Shown here: one piece after another, positions 52,045 to 61,609 of the stretch
Numbering within the stretch: position 1 is the first letter of the stretch
Layout of the letters: each line of letters begins with the position of its first letter
Assembly: GCF_000316115.1 (NCBI RefSeq)
Contig: NZ_JH993797.1
Coordinates: forward strand, 4,078,486-4,142,485
Length of the DNA stretch: 64,000 nt
Source of the DNA: Leptolyngbya sp. PCC 7375
GTDB taxonomy: Bacteria > Cyanobacteriota > Cyanobacteriia > Phormidesmidales > Phormidesmidaceae
Direction: 5' to 3'
The notes under the pieces: generated by a model
What the model was told of the DNA's origin: nothing
Databases searched by the model: none
What the model saw: the letters and a program-made list of their open reading frames with translations, nothing else
Made by a program: the position numbers and the translations under genes

Positions 52045-54807
52045 CTAATCTTCTCGTTCAACAACAATGACATTCTCGGTTACCTTTTCAAAGGTATCGT
52101 CATGGCTGATCACGAATAACTGCTTGAATGCCTTCAACCGAGCAATCGCCTCAGCTAGACTCTCACGTCGGGAGCGATCCATATTAGTGGTCGGTTCATC
52201 AAAAAAGGCAATATCAATATCAGCAAGGACCTTTAGCAAGGCTAAACGCACAGCGAGAGCGGCACACATTTGCTCTCCACCAGACAGGTTAATAAACCGA
52301 CGCGTATTGCTACCTTCCTGAACCACAATTTCATAGTCCCGTGTCCATTCTAATGAGACGTTCGGTCGATTGAGCAGATCGCGAAATAGCCGATCTGCCT
52401 CCTGGGAGATGCCCTTTACATAACGTTCAGTGATGCGGGGTCCGGCTTCTTTATATGCTTTTCGAGCGAAGTTAATAAAGCGTTTGGTGCGCTCCTTTTG
52501 TTTCAGGTCGAGCTGAGTCTGATCTCGCTTTTCTTTTATTTTTCGCAAACTCTCAAGTTGATCGGTCAGTTCAGCCTGGAGCTTGCGTTGCTGAGGCAGA
52601 CTGCCCGTGATGCGATCACACTGAGACTTCACCTCCCCATACCGTTGGTCTACCAATTGCAATGTTGTTGGGTCTAACTCATCCGAGAGCCGACTCAGCT
52701 GATCAACAAGACGTTCACGCTGTTGGCTTAATTCCACAATCAACTGATGAGTGGCTGCTACATCAGCGGTCCGCTGTTCTAACAATTGGGCATCTTTTTC
52801 ATTTTGAATATAGATCAGATAGCCCGGTTGATACTCCTGGCGCAACTGCTGCTGCTGGGCAATTTCTTGATCGAGGTCAGTAAAGTTAGAAAGCCGAGTA
52901 GTTAGTTCAGCAAGCTGCATTTCCCAAGTTTGACGCTGGGTAGTTAGACGCCCACAGTCAGCCTCAACATTCTCCATTGTCTGAAGCTGTTCCTGTAAAA
53001 CCCGTCGTCGCCCTTTAGGATCGTCTAGAGCACCAAGAGTTTTGTCTAACTCACTTAATCGCTGCTCAAGCTGCCCAGTTTGTGTTAGCTGTTGTTCAAG
53101 CTGGAGAATGTCGTTTTGAAGTTGGCTTTGTTGATCGAGCAGTTCTGCATATTTTTGTTGTAGACGTGGGCGGTTACTCAGCTGCGCTTTATGGCCATAG
53201 GCTTTGTTTAACTGTGTCTGTACAGACGTTAAGTGACGAGTTAGCTGTTCAGTGTCCACTTGCCCCGAGAGATCATTGAGAATGCTCTCTAGGGCTGAAA
53301 GAGTAGTCTGACTGAGAGATTGTCCAGTTGCGATCGCAGCTTCTAACTGCTCAAATACATCGTTAGACAGCAGAGGTAAACTTTGTTGTAACTGTTCTAA
53401 GGACGCCAAGGCAGCCATCGTTTGTTGACCATAGTCTGTAGCTTGAGAACGATGGGTAACAACCAGTTGTCGGAGCTCTGCTTCAAACTGTTGAGCAGCC
53501 TCAACTCGGCTCAGCTGTTGCTGCCAACGTTGTTGCTGTTGTTCTAAACCGGAAATTGTCTCTATACTGTCTTGTAGTGCATCAAGAGCCTTGAGTTCAT
53601 GTTGCACCTGTTGAACATCCCGCTGATTCCTAGACAAACGATCTTTCAAACTGTGACAACGCAGCTGCAACTTACCCACAACTTGTTGTTGCTGAATCAG
53701 CCCCTGGCGTTCAGCCTCTAACTCCTCTTGTTGCTTACATGGTTGGGCTAAATTAGCTGCCTGAGTTTGAAGTTGACTACGCTGTTCCAGTTTCACTTTA
53801 AGTCCTGCCATGGTAGCTGCTTGCTGATCTAAGCTACGTTGTTGGGACTGCTGTTGCTGCAATAATTGCTGATACTGCTTGTTTCTCTGGGTTAGCGTCT
53901 TAAGGATGTTTTCTACCGCCAGATAACATCGATAAGCTTCAGCATGGGCCTGACATAGTTCTGTTGCCTGTTGTGCTCTTAACTGAGCCTGCTCCATTAC
54001 TTGCTGAGCTTGCTGCTTTGCCTCTAGCTGCAACACTAGTTGCTGTTGCTGTTGCTGCAAAGTCTGCACTTTTTGAGCTTGCCTAGTTAAGGCCTCTTTT
54101 TTTGCCTGGAGTTTCGTCAGATCCTGCTGTAAATTAACCAGCTGTTGCTCATCAAGAGCAATCTCTTCGGCAACACCATCATAGCGAGTCTGTAGCGTAT
54201 CCAAAGACTGTAGTTGCTCCGCATACTGCTGTAGCTGATATTTAAGCAAATCTACTTGAGCTTCAGCATACCGCCGCAGAGCGTTAGAATCTTTATGAAC
54301 CCGGCGGTATTCTTCTACCTTGAGAACATTATCAAAAATAGGTTTACGCTTCTCAGGACTCAGCAAAAAATCAGCGGTAAAGGTCCCTTGGGGAACCCCA
54401 ATTGTATTAGCAAAAAGCTGCCCCAAGTCTGTTCCGATCGGTACGCCTAAATGCTGCTTGAGCCAGGGTTCTATCTCATCTTTGATGCGACTATAATTTA
54501 AGCGTTCCCCAAGCTGGGGATCGTATAGGGTATAACCTCGGCTAGTACAACGCTCTACTTCGTAGGTACGGCCATCATGGCTGGAAACAAACGCGACTCT
54601 AACCTGCGCACTACCACTGCCATTCCGAATCAAGTCCTCTTGCTTATAGTTCCCTCGATAGTTAAATAGGGTCCAAGCAATCGCTTCCAAAATACTAGTC
54701 TTACCCGCACCGTTGCCCCCACAGATGGCATTGGTCCCTAGCTGGAACTCAAAGTTGCGATCGCGATGAGTCTTAAAATTAGTGAGGGTAACCGACAGCA
54801 GATACAT
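52045..54807 (-). CDS. SbcC/Rad50-like SMC ATPase
   Basis: A 920-residue ATPase of the SbcC/Rad50 type, acting with an SbcD/Mre11 nuclease on DNA ends and hairpins. Walker A is GGNGAGKTSI (from residue 30), after SVTLTNFKTHRDRNF. A very long Gln/Leu-rich coiled coil spans roughly 170-790. The C-terminal ABC signature and Walker B are INLSGGEQMCAALAVRLALL and IDIAFFDEPTTNMD. No CxxC zinc hook is seen at the coiled-coil apex, and no sbcD is adjacent. The start ATG 54807 is clear. Confidence 0.88.
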   Translation of the reverse strand: MYLLSVTLTNFKTHRDRNFEFQLGTNAICGGNGAGKTSILEAIAWTLFNYRGNYKQEDLIRNGSGSAQVRVAFVSSHDGRTYEVERCTSRGYTLYDPQLGERLNYSRIKDEIEPWLKQHLGVPIGTDLGQLFANTIGVPQGTFTADFLLSPEKRKPIFDNVLKVEEYRRVHKDSNALRRYAEAQVDLLKYQLQQYAEQLQSLDTLQTRYDGVAEEIALDEQQLVNLQQDLTKLQAKKEALTRQAQKVQTLQQQQQQLVLQLEAKQQAQQVMEQAQLRAQQATELCQAHAEAYRCYLAVENILKTLTQRNKQYQQLLQQQQSQQRSLDQQAATMAGLKVKLEQRSQLQTQAANLAQPCKQQEELEAERQGLIQQQQVVGKLQLRCHSLKDRLSRNQRDVQQVQHELKALDALQDSIETISGLEQQQQRWQQQLSRVEAAQQFEAELRQLVVTHRSQATDYGQQTMAALASLEQLQQSLPLLSNDVFEQLEAAIATGQSLSQTTLSALESILNDLSGQVDTEQLTRHLTSVQTQLNKAYGHKAQLSNRPRLQQKYAELLDQQSQLQNDILQLEQQLTQTGQLEQRLSELDKTLGALDDPKGRRRVLQEQLQTMENVEADCGRLTTQRQTWEMQLAELTTRLSNFTDLDQEIAQQQQLRQEYQPGYLIYIQNEKDAQLLEQRTADVAATHQLIVELSQQRERLVDQLSRLSDELDPTTLQLVDQRYGEVKSQCDRITGSLPQQRKLQAELTDQLESLRKIKEKRDQTQLDLKQKERTKRFINFARKAYKEAGPRITERYVKGISQEADRLFRDLLNRPNVSLEWTRDYEIVVQEGSNTRRFINLSGGEQMCAALAVRLALLKVLADIDIAFFDEPTTNMDRSRRESLAEAIARLKAFKQLFVISHDDTFEKVTENVIVVERED

Positions 54808-54969
54808 GGCAACCCCTGATTACATCCCTAAACGATCTTCTAAAGTATGCATACGCTAGCCTAGTTTACCTGGACAGCGATTGCCACGACATCTTCCAGC
54901 ATGGCATAGCCACAATAGAGATATTAAATCAAAGATTCGAGTTAAGGATTGCCAATTTCTTTAGAGTTT

Positions 54970-55266
54970 CTAGAAAATATCTAGACGACTAGAAATGTTT
55001 GACGGTTGTCGCAAAACCGGCAAAGCCTGCTGAGCCCAAACTTGAACTCTGGGATGAGAACTCGTCGCCAACTGACGACATAGTCTAATGGCCTGTGGCA
55101 GTTGACCACTCTCTTTATAGGCTCTGACCAACCAAATATTTGCCGAATAATATAGTTTATCCGGTGGACGCACTTGAGACGCAACATGCCTCAAGCCACT
55201 AATACCTGCTTGAAACTGTCCGACCCTAACCGCATCTATAGCGGCCTCCAGAATCTCTTGTGACAT
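54970..55266 (-). CDS. Small TPR-like protein, unknown
   Basis: A 98-residue, helix-rich protein: ILEAAIDAVRVGQFQAGISGLRHVASQV (one helix pair), YYSANIWLVRAYKESGQLPQAIRLCRQLA (a TPR-like pair with the A..G....A pattern), then WAQQALPVLRQ. It probably carries about two tetratricopeptide-like repeats for protein contacts. It precedes the SbcC-like gene on the same strand by about 160 bp. Function unknown. Confidence 0.65.
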   Translation of the reverse strand: MSQEILEAAIDAVRVGQFQAGISGLRHVASQVRPPDKLYYSANIWLVRAYKESGQLPQAIRLCRQLATSSHPRVQVWAQQALPVLRQPSNISSRLDIF

Positions 55267-56134
55267 ATGAAACTATCCTAAATAAACGTATGAATTGAGT
55301 TTTCGATTAAGGTAGTTCAGAAGCACCCTGATGCTTAAGTTAAGACCCTGAGACCAATTTCAATAGCTTGAGTTAATACTTTTCGAGACTTTAACTGTTA
55401 AGATAAATAATTCTCAAGACCACCCATTATTTATCCTTGAAGGATGCAGGCACGCAAAGTTCCTAGAGTTGAACAATATTGAAATGCAAACCTTAATCAT
55501 TCAGGGAGGATCAACGGTTTAACATAGTCACACAAGCGCTTATTAAAGGTCTCGCCCATTGACAAGCTAGCGTTCAGAAAACAAGAACCATCTCCTATCC
55601 TGCACTGTCCTTCCCCCAAAATCTCATCATATTCATTGATGCTGTTCCTTTAGATTTTGGGGTGCATTAGTTTGTTCCTTATAATCACAAATTAAGCTAT
55701 TTTGCGGATCCATAGTAAAGGGCAAGACAACGCTTTGCAGAAAGATATTTCAAGTTCCGATATCGCTCAACTAGGCTAAGGCTTATACCTGCAAAGACTC
55801 CATAGAGAATACTTTTGACAACGTCCCCACTCAAATAAAGAACATTAGAATCCTTGGTTAGCAAGCTTTCCAGCCTTAAGTCCGTGCTCTATCAGATAGA
55901 GAAACGCTATATTTTTGCAAAATAGCTGAAGCACAAACAACCAGTTTAGTAGATCTCCTTAAATTGCTGAGTATAAAAACTCCTAAGCATCATTACTACT
56001 GATAGATAAACACCCAAACTCTACGCGATTCTGTCCAGACTCTTCATATTGAGCAGATTCACAACCTTAGATTTTTTCTTTGTAATCAAAGATAATTACT
56101 CATGGTTCGCTCAAAATAGAGAGGGGTTGAAGAG
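55267..56134. other. Gene-poor, AT-rich region beside the transposase
   Basis: An 868-bp gap at the left side of the putative accessory island. Apart from the interrupted small gene at 55497-55667 I see no ORF, RNA gene or repeat. No terminal inverted repeat of the adjacent transposase gene could be placed. Confidence 0.4.
55497..55667 (-). pseudogene. Small gene with an early in-frame stop codon
   Basis: From ATG 55667, with AAGGA upstream, the minus strand reads MHPKI, then TAA (55650-55652), then continues in frame RNSINEYDEILGEGQCRIGD, GSCFLNASLSMGETFNKRLC and DYVKPLILPE to TGA. The sequence after the stop looks like real protein (balanced composition, paired Cys, motif-like GDGSC). Either the gene was killed by one nonsense change or translation begins later. 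No family recognised. Confidence 0.4.
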
Positions 56135-57850
56135 TTATCCTGTTAGCGCAAGATAAATATCATCAGATACCCCCAACAGCCGTAAGATACGCTGTTGCAG
56201 CTCAGATAAAGGAGAGAGGAATCGTTGGCACACGCCATTAATCTCCATGATGGTTAGAGTAATCCCCCGAAAGGCCCGTAGTAGCAGCTCAGCAGTGGGT
56301 TGGACGGTTGCCCGTTTTGGATTACCCGCATAAAGACCCGACAGTTTTTGCGAGTCTAGCTCAAGCGCACAGCGCACTGAAAATTCAAGCAAGCAAAGGA
56401 TGCGCAATCCCAGACTTAATAGCCGAATCAAGCCCTTGACTCGTTCATCCGTAGTCAAATATATCGGTGTCAACCCGAGCGATTTTCCTTTGTAACGCCC
56501 AAAGCATCGCTCAATGAGATACTCGTTGCGGTACCCATAGACGGCTTCGGGCACTGTCAAATTAAGGTCATTACTAGCATAGACTCGCCACCCGAGTAAT
56601 TGTAGTGCGTGCTGATAGGCCTCTGGGTTGAGGCGAGTAGTTACGGTTACGGTGGTTACGGTGAGCGTTCGAGCCGGTTTATCTTTATAAGCCCGTTTTT
56701 GTATCGTCTGGGTGGTCGTTTCATAGTCCACCTGCACGAGTTGAGTGACCTTGTAGCGTTTGAGAATCTGCTGGACAGCGTCGACGGTTTCATCCACCGA
56801 TAATCGTTTACGTCCTCGACCGGTGACATTAAGTTCGGCAATGGAGTCTGTAGCTTTCTCAATGCGCTTATCCAGGCTTTTTCGTTGCCGGTCACCCTGC
56901 TTAAAGGAATGCACCACCAACCAGTTTTCTTTCCAGGTGAACGCCTCTACCCCGTCACCGAGAGATTGCGTCATGGTCACGTCAAATCCCTCGGCAATCA
57001 CCTCAGGGGGAGCGGATGGCTCCTCTGACGCCGGTTCATTACCCTTAATCTGAGATTCCACTTGGCGTAGGGATTCCTCCCCACGCCACATAGGCGCTAG
57101 CAACTCACCTAAATCCGCCTGCGATACCTGCACAGCAGGCAACGGACACAAGTAGTGATTGTCGCTCTGGGCAATGTACCCTCGGGTTTCTAACGCTGAC
57201 ATCTTACTATCGCCCACATACAGCAACCCTGACGACTGCACACTCGCTTGAACTTTCTCGATCTCAGGAATATACAATGGGTCATCGCCTCGATTACCAC
57301 TGACCACGGTGGTGCTCACAGGCAGCCCTAACGGGTCTAATGCCGCTTGAGATATCTTCACTTGAGGTAAATCGGGACGATAGTCTTTGCTATGTCCAAA
57401 TTGGAATAATCCTTCTGCCTCGACCTCCCTGTGCCCATAGGCTGTCGTGGTATCTAGTCGGATACACTCCCTGCTTAAGCGATAGACCCGCAGGGTATGA
57501 CGACTCAAAGCCCCTTCAAAGCTATCCCACTGCTCATCGTTACTGAATTGGTCGAGCACCGTTTCTAAGTGATCATCACTGAAATCAAGGCTCCTCACCG
57601 CCGGGTCTAGGCCGACCTTGAATGTCTCTTTGAGCCCATCAATCCAATCCTCTACCTGATTGAGTCGATGATCTCCTTGTGAAAGAATATACGCTAACCA
57701 GCCCACCACTACCTTGCCTAAACTGATCCCTTTCCAGTTGCCATGGCTCTTGAAGTACTCATCAACAAGGTCACTCAGATTGAGTTTCTGCATCTGATTC
57801 AGGAGTAGGGGGATATCATCGACTCGCTCGTTCGCAATTAGCTGGGCCAT
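56135..57850 (-). CDS. IS1634-family transposase
   Basis: A 571-residue DDE transposase of the IS4-superfamily IS1634 group. The N-terminal DUF4277-like part reads NERVDDIPLLLNQMQKLNLS and GNWKGISLGKVVVGWLAYIL. ECIRLDTTTAYGHREVE contains the first catalytic Asp, VVSGNRGDDPLYIPEI and LLYVGDSKMSALETRGYIA the second (GDSKM), and the C-terminal EYLIERCFGRYKGKSLGLTP the Glu block (Y-2-R-6-E-like IERCFGRYKG). It is full length and may be active. Terminal inverted repeats and target duplication were not identified. Confidence 0.88.
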   Translation of the reverse strand: MAQLIANERVDDIPLLLNQMQKLNLSDLVDEYFKSHGNWKGISLGKVVVGWLAYILSQGDHRLNQVEDWIDGLKETFKVGLDPAVRSLDFSDDHLETVLDQFSNDEQWDSFEGALSRHTLRVYRLSRECIRLDTTTAYGHREVEAEGLFQFGHSKDYRPDLPQVKISQAALDPLGLPVSTTVVSGNRGDDPLYIPEIEKVQASVQSSGLLYVGDSKMSALETRGYIAQSDNHYLCPLPAVQVSQADLGELLAPMWRGEESLRQVESQIKGNEPASEEPSAPPEVIAEGFDVTMTQSLGDGVEAFTWKENWLVVHSFKQGDRQRKSLDKRIEKATDSIAELNVTGRGRKRLSVDETVDAVQQILKRYKVTQLVQVDYETTTQTIQKRAYKDKPARTLTVTTVTVTTRLNPEAYQHALQLLGWRVYASNDLNLTVPEAVYGYRNEYLIERCFGRYKGKSLGLTPIYLTTDERVKGLIRLLSLGLRILCLLEFSVRCALELDSQKLSGLYAGNPKRATVQPTAELLLRAFRGITLTIMEINGVCQRFLSPLSELQQRILRLLGVSDDIYLALTG

Positions 57851-58518
57851 GGAGGGGCTACCCGTGGAAGGGGACTACTGTTTTTCTAATTCTCTGTTCT
57901 TATAAGCTATTTCAGCGAAACGTAAGTAATTACACCACAGGTTATAGCTCAAGCAAGTCAATATATAGACATTTCTAACCTTGATATCAACAGATTTTGA
58001 TAGTGTCAGTGCGTGAGACATGAGCAGTGACACCATCATTAATGATCTTGAAAACGCTATATATTTGTAGACATCATTCAGACAGATCAGTAGAACCCCT
58101 ATTAAACAAAGGTTTACATCGGTCATCACCGAAACACCCAAACGGAGTCTTGCATAGTCTTACGGAGGCTTATTCAAAAATATCCGCCGACTGGCCGATA
58201 TAAATTAATGATGATCGATTGGCACCTTTTTTTTGTTTGCTATGGACAAAGTAAACCTTTAATTCACTGATTTTTACTAGCAAATTTTGTTGTTACTTTG
58301 AGTAAACATACGTCTAACCATAATCAATATATCAACCATAATCAGTGTTTCAATGAAGTTCCTACGAGTTTTTATGGATAACCCATAAAGCACAACACAT
58401 TAATTCTCTTTGATATTACCGACAGGAGGGTTTCACCCCTCTCGACTGTCCGCAAAAACTTCTAGTATGTTGAGTATGAAAACAATCATATTCAAAGCGT
58501 GCTGTCATCAGTTGTTGC
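57851..58518. other. AT-rich gap between the transposase and the caspase locus
   Basis: A 668-bp gap. A minus-strand frame of 88 codons (57875-58141) exists but has no SD or recognisable domain. GACAGGAGGG (58421-58430) can fold onto CCCTC and CTGTC (58437-58450) in a bulged hairpin. Otherwise nothing is recognised. Base composition is AT-richer than the rest of the window. Confidence 0.4.
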
Positions 58519-58698
58519 TCAACTACCCAAGTGTTCTTTGAGCCAGCTCTGAAAATATTGTTTGTGTCTGAAACGAGCATCAAAACGATCTGATGCTTTC
58601 ATATCTTGCTCCAGAAAACTCATTTGCTTGTGTTTTTCTCTCAAGATATATAGAAAATCCATCTGGCAGCCATAGTCTTCTGCACAGCAGAAAATCAT
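58519..58698 (-). CDS. Possible 59-residue protein divergent from the caspase gene
   Basis: A minus-strand ORF from ATG 58698 reads MIFCCAEDYGCQMDFLYILR and continues EKHKQMSFLEQDMKASDRFD, ARFRHKQYFQSWLKEHLGS. The composition is protein-like: Cys-rich start, charged helices afterwards. It is divergent from the caspase/nSTAND gene with only 35 bp between start codons. It might be a regulator or partner, but no family is recognised and no strong SD is seen. Confidence 0.4.
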   Translation of the reverse strand: MIFCCAEDYGCQMDFLYILREKHKQMSFLEQDMKASDRFDARFRHKQYFQSWLKEHLGS

Positions 58699-58733
58699 GA
58701 CGCCATCTAAATATTTATTGGAATGTACCGGTC

Positions 58734-61409
58734 ATGTCACGGGACGCACTTATTGTCGGCATTAATCAATACCAGACATTACCTAGACTCACAGCAGCAG
58801 CTAAAGATGCAGAGGGCATCGCTAACTTGTTGGAGAACCATGGTAATTTCCGTGTACGTAGGTTGCCGGAAATTATACAAAATCAGCGTCCCAAAATAGG
58901 CCAACAGACATTAGTATCTACACAACAATTAGAAAATAGTTTAGTTAGACTTCTACTGCCCAAAGGCAATCATATTCCCGAAGCTGTCTTTTTTTATTTT
59001 TCAGGCCATGGGCTTCAGCGTGAAATAGGTATACGAGAGGGATATCTAGCCACTAGTGAAACTCAGCCAAATAATTCAAATAATAGTGGCATATCATTGT
59101 CCTGGCTGCGCCGACTTATTAAACATAGTCCCATCAGACAAATCATCATTATTTTAGATTGTTGTCATAGTGGTGAGTTTCTTTCACTAAAAGACGAAGC
59201 ATGGCAAGGATGTGATGGTCAGAGTTATCTCTTTATAGCAGCATCTCGTGAATATGAGGAAGCTTATGAGTCATTAAGTAGCGATTATAGTGTGCTCACC
59301 CAGGCAGTTATCTCTAGCCTACGGCCTCAAAATTCTAATAGTGGGCGTGTCACAAGTACTGACTTAGTTGCATCTATCACTAATCAACTAAGTGGCGAGC
59401 TGCAACAACCCCTCTTTGAACAGGGAGGTAGTGAAATTGTTATTACCCAACACACAGAGCTCTCAACATCTACATCAGAGAACATCTCAATTATCTCTCG
59501 CCTCAAACAGTATAGTTTTAACTTTTGTCCCTATCGAGGCCCACATCCCTTTGAAGAGAAACATGCTGAGTATTATTTTGGTCGCGACGAGTTGATACAA
59601 GACCTTCTTCAGTCACTCCAACAAACAAATGTCTGTGCCGTAGTAGGAGCATCAGGTAGTGGAAAAACATCACTCCTGCGAGCGGGGTTAATTCCCAGAT
59701 TGTCAGCAGGTAATGATATTTTGGGCAGCGAGAATTGGCTTATACGCTATGTCAATCTTGGGACAACGCCATTGAAAACTTTAGCAACCGCGTTCACACT
59801 CGGCAGTCGAGAAATAGATGTAGCCAAACAATTATGGCAAGCAGAAGAACTTCTGCGTCATGAATCCAGTGGGCTGATTAACTTAGCTACTGCTGCATTG
59901 CTAAAGCAACCTACTGGCACTAAGTTATGGCTCGTTATTGATCAGTTTGAAGAGCTATTAATGCCAACGACTGATCCCCTAGTTCAACAAGAACGTGCTC
60001 AGGTTATGCAAGTTTTAGTCACAGCACTGCGCTGTTCATCCATAGCCTTAGGCGTTGTTATTGGCATCCGTTCAGATGCTCTCGACCATCTGACCTGTCA
60101 TAGCGAGATGTTTTCGCTAATCGAAAATAATCAGGTTGTCATCAAGCCGATGAATTACCAAGCAATCCGAAGTGTGATTGAGAAACCTGCTGAGAAGCTG
60201 GGGCTCAAAATAGACCCTCATTTAGTACATCATTTAACGTTAGATCTCACTGGAGCTCCCGGTGAACTAGCCTTGCTACAAAGTATTCTATATGAGCTTT
60301 GGCAACATCGTACTCCTATGTCCTATAGCAAAGGTGGTCCTTGTCTCTCAGTAGATAGCTATATGAAGTTAGGGCGTTTATCGCAAATGCTCACGAACAG
60401 AGCAACAACTTTTTATGAATCCTTACCGGAAAATGAACAAGCGATCGCAAAGCGTATTTTTATTGCTCTATGTGATTTAGGGGACGGTCGCCTGGATCAG
60501 GGTCGTTCCGTTCGCAAATCTGAGCTGATCAATCCACAATTTTCCGCAGTGATGGTTGAGCGAATGTTGCAGAAGTTAGTAGCTGCTCGGCTCGTAGTCT
60601 CAGATAAACCACACTTAGCAGCACCAACAAACGGTCAGACCATTGCAACAGCAGCTTGGCAGTCTAATCATCATTCCAACCGCTCAGACATGAGCGTCAT
60701 CGCTCACTGGTGTGAACAGGGAGTAACATCCGACGAAACGATTGAACTAGCCCATAAATCTTTGGTATCAGACTGGCATCTACTACGACAGTGGCTACAG
60801 GCTGATCGTCCTGCGTTGCGTCAGCAGCGGGACATTGAAACCCGTGCATGGATATGGCACTCCCGTGGGGAATTAAAATGCTCTGACTATCTATTAGGGC
60901 AAAAGTACTTAAACGATATTAGTCAGTTCTTATTGGTACATGGGCAAGAGCTTTCTACATTGGCTCAAAAATTTATACAACTGAGCAAACGTACTGCCAT
61001 TTATCAGCAATGGCGAAATCGCAGTGTAGCTGTTCTATTACCACTAGCAGTAATGGCAGGCATGACAGCTTCCTTGGTACGCCACCAGTTAACAATGACC
61101 TGGCAGAGTCGCGCCCTGTCTAGAGCACCCGGAATCATGACACCGCTATCCACCCAGCAGTGGAGTAGAGCAGGCAACGCAATCAGCCCGCAACTACCTC
61201 AACGTTGGGGCATCACAGGGACAGATCATCTGGCAATGACCTCTCAAATCTTAGACTTTAGACGCAGGCATCCAAACTCTGAATTGAATCAGCTCTCTAT
61301 TATTCAGCTCACGACCCTCATGACACCCGGCGTGATCATGGCCAACTCAGCAACATTACCGGATGAAAACAGCGTCTTGGGGAATGATGAGGCAGGCATT
61401 GAACCCTAG
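58734..61409 (+). CDS. Caspase-like (peptidase C14) protease fused to an nSTAND NTPase, with TM segment
   Basis: An 891-residue fusion. Residues 1-~240 are a caspase-like domain: ALIVGINQYQTLPRLTAAAKDAEG, catalytic His92 in FYFSGHGLQRE and catalytic Cys144 in ILDCCHSGEF. From ~265 an nSTAND1 NTPase begins: CPYRGPHPFEEKHAEYYFGR, Walker A GASGSGKTSLLRAG (about 305-318), Walker B LWLVIDQFEELL, then a winged-helix-like part to about residue 740. A single TM helix (SVAVLLPLAVMAGMTASLV) and ~110 residues end it. The WD40 sensor usual in such proteins is absent. Likely a death-effector or defence-type switch; activity is inferred. Confidence 0.88.
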   Translation: MSRDALIVGINQYQTLPRLTAAAKDAEGIANLLENHGNFRVRRLPEIIQNQRPKIGQQTLVSTQQLENSLVRLLLPKGNHIPEAVFFYFSGHGLQREIGIREGYLATSETQPNNSNNSGISLSWLRRLIKHSPIRQIIIILDCCHSGEFLSLKDEAWQGCDGQSYLFIAASREYEEAYESLSSDYSVLTQAVISSLRPQNSNSGRVTSTDLVASITNQLSGELQQPLFEQGGSEIVITQHTELSTSTSENISIISRLKQYSFNFCPYRGPHPFEEKHAEYYFGRDELIQDLLQSLQQTNVCAVVGASGSGKTSLLRAGLIPRLSAGNDILGSENWLIRYVNLGTTPLKTLATAFTLGSREIDVAKQLWQAEELLRHESSGLINLATAALLKQPTGTKLWLVIDQFEELLMPTTDPLVQQERAQVMQVLVTALRCSSIALGVVIGIRSDALDHLTCHSEMFSLIENNQVVIKPMNYQAIRSVIEKPAEKLGLKIDPHLVHHLTLDLTGAPGELALLQSILYELWQHRTPMSYSKGGPCLSVDSYMKLGRLSQMLTNRATTFYESLPENEQAIAKRIFIALCDLGDGRLDQGRSVRKSELINPQFSAVMVERMLQKLVAARLVVSDKPHLAAPTNGQTIATAAWQSNHHSNRSDMSVIAHWCEQGVTSDETIELAHKSLVSDWHLLRQWLQADRPALRQQRDIETRAWIWHSRGELKCSDYLLGQKYLNDISQFLLVHGQELSTLAQKFIQLSKRTAIYQQWRNRSVAVLLPLAVMAGMTASLVRHQLTMTWQSRALSRAPGIMTPLSTQQWSRAGNAISPQLPQRWGITGTDHLAMTSQILDFRRRHPNSELNQLSIIQLTTLMTPGVIMANSATLPDENSVLGNDEAGIEP

Positions 61410-61481
61410 GGTCTATATTTGAAAGGTCTCACCAACCTGCGACAATCAATGTCGGCTAGACAGAGGCAATAGAAACTGGAC

Positions 61482-61586
61482 ATGATGGGCCAAAAAATCA
61501 GACTTATGAGCAAACGGTATGTTGACTATTGGCTACTAGCTTCATTGTCATTTATGCTGGGAGCCATTGTTATTCCCAGCATCTAA
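61482..61586 (+). CDS. Possible 34-residue membrane peptide upstream of msrA
   Basis: A short frame reads MMGQKIRLMSKRYVDYWLLA and then SLSFMLGAIVIPSI before TAA. A basic head precedes one hydrophobic helix. It ends 23 bp before the likely msrA start, in the same direction. There is no clear ribosome binding site, so this may be chance. Confidence 0.22.
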   Translation: MMGQKIRLMSKRYVDYWLLASLSFMLGAIVIPSI

Positions 61587-61609
61587 TCACTCGGCAGAGG
61601 TACATTTTT

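Noticed and set aside
56100..57900. Terminal inverted repeats and target duplication of the IS1634-type element
   Set aside because: I compared both flanks by eye and found no convincing matching ends, so only the transposase gene is reported.
57875..58141. Minus-strand ORF of 88 codons upstream of the transposase
   Set aside because: AT-rich, no SD and no recognisable motif; hydrophobic content is explained by base composition.
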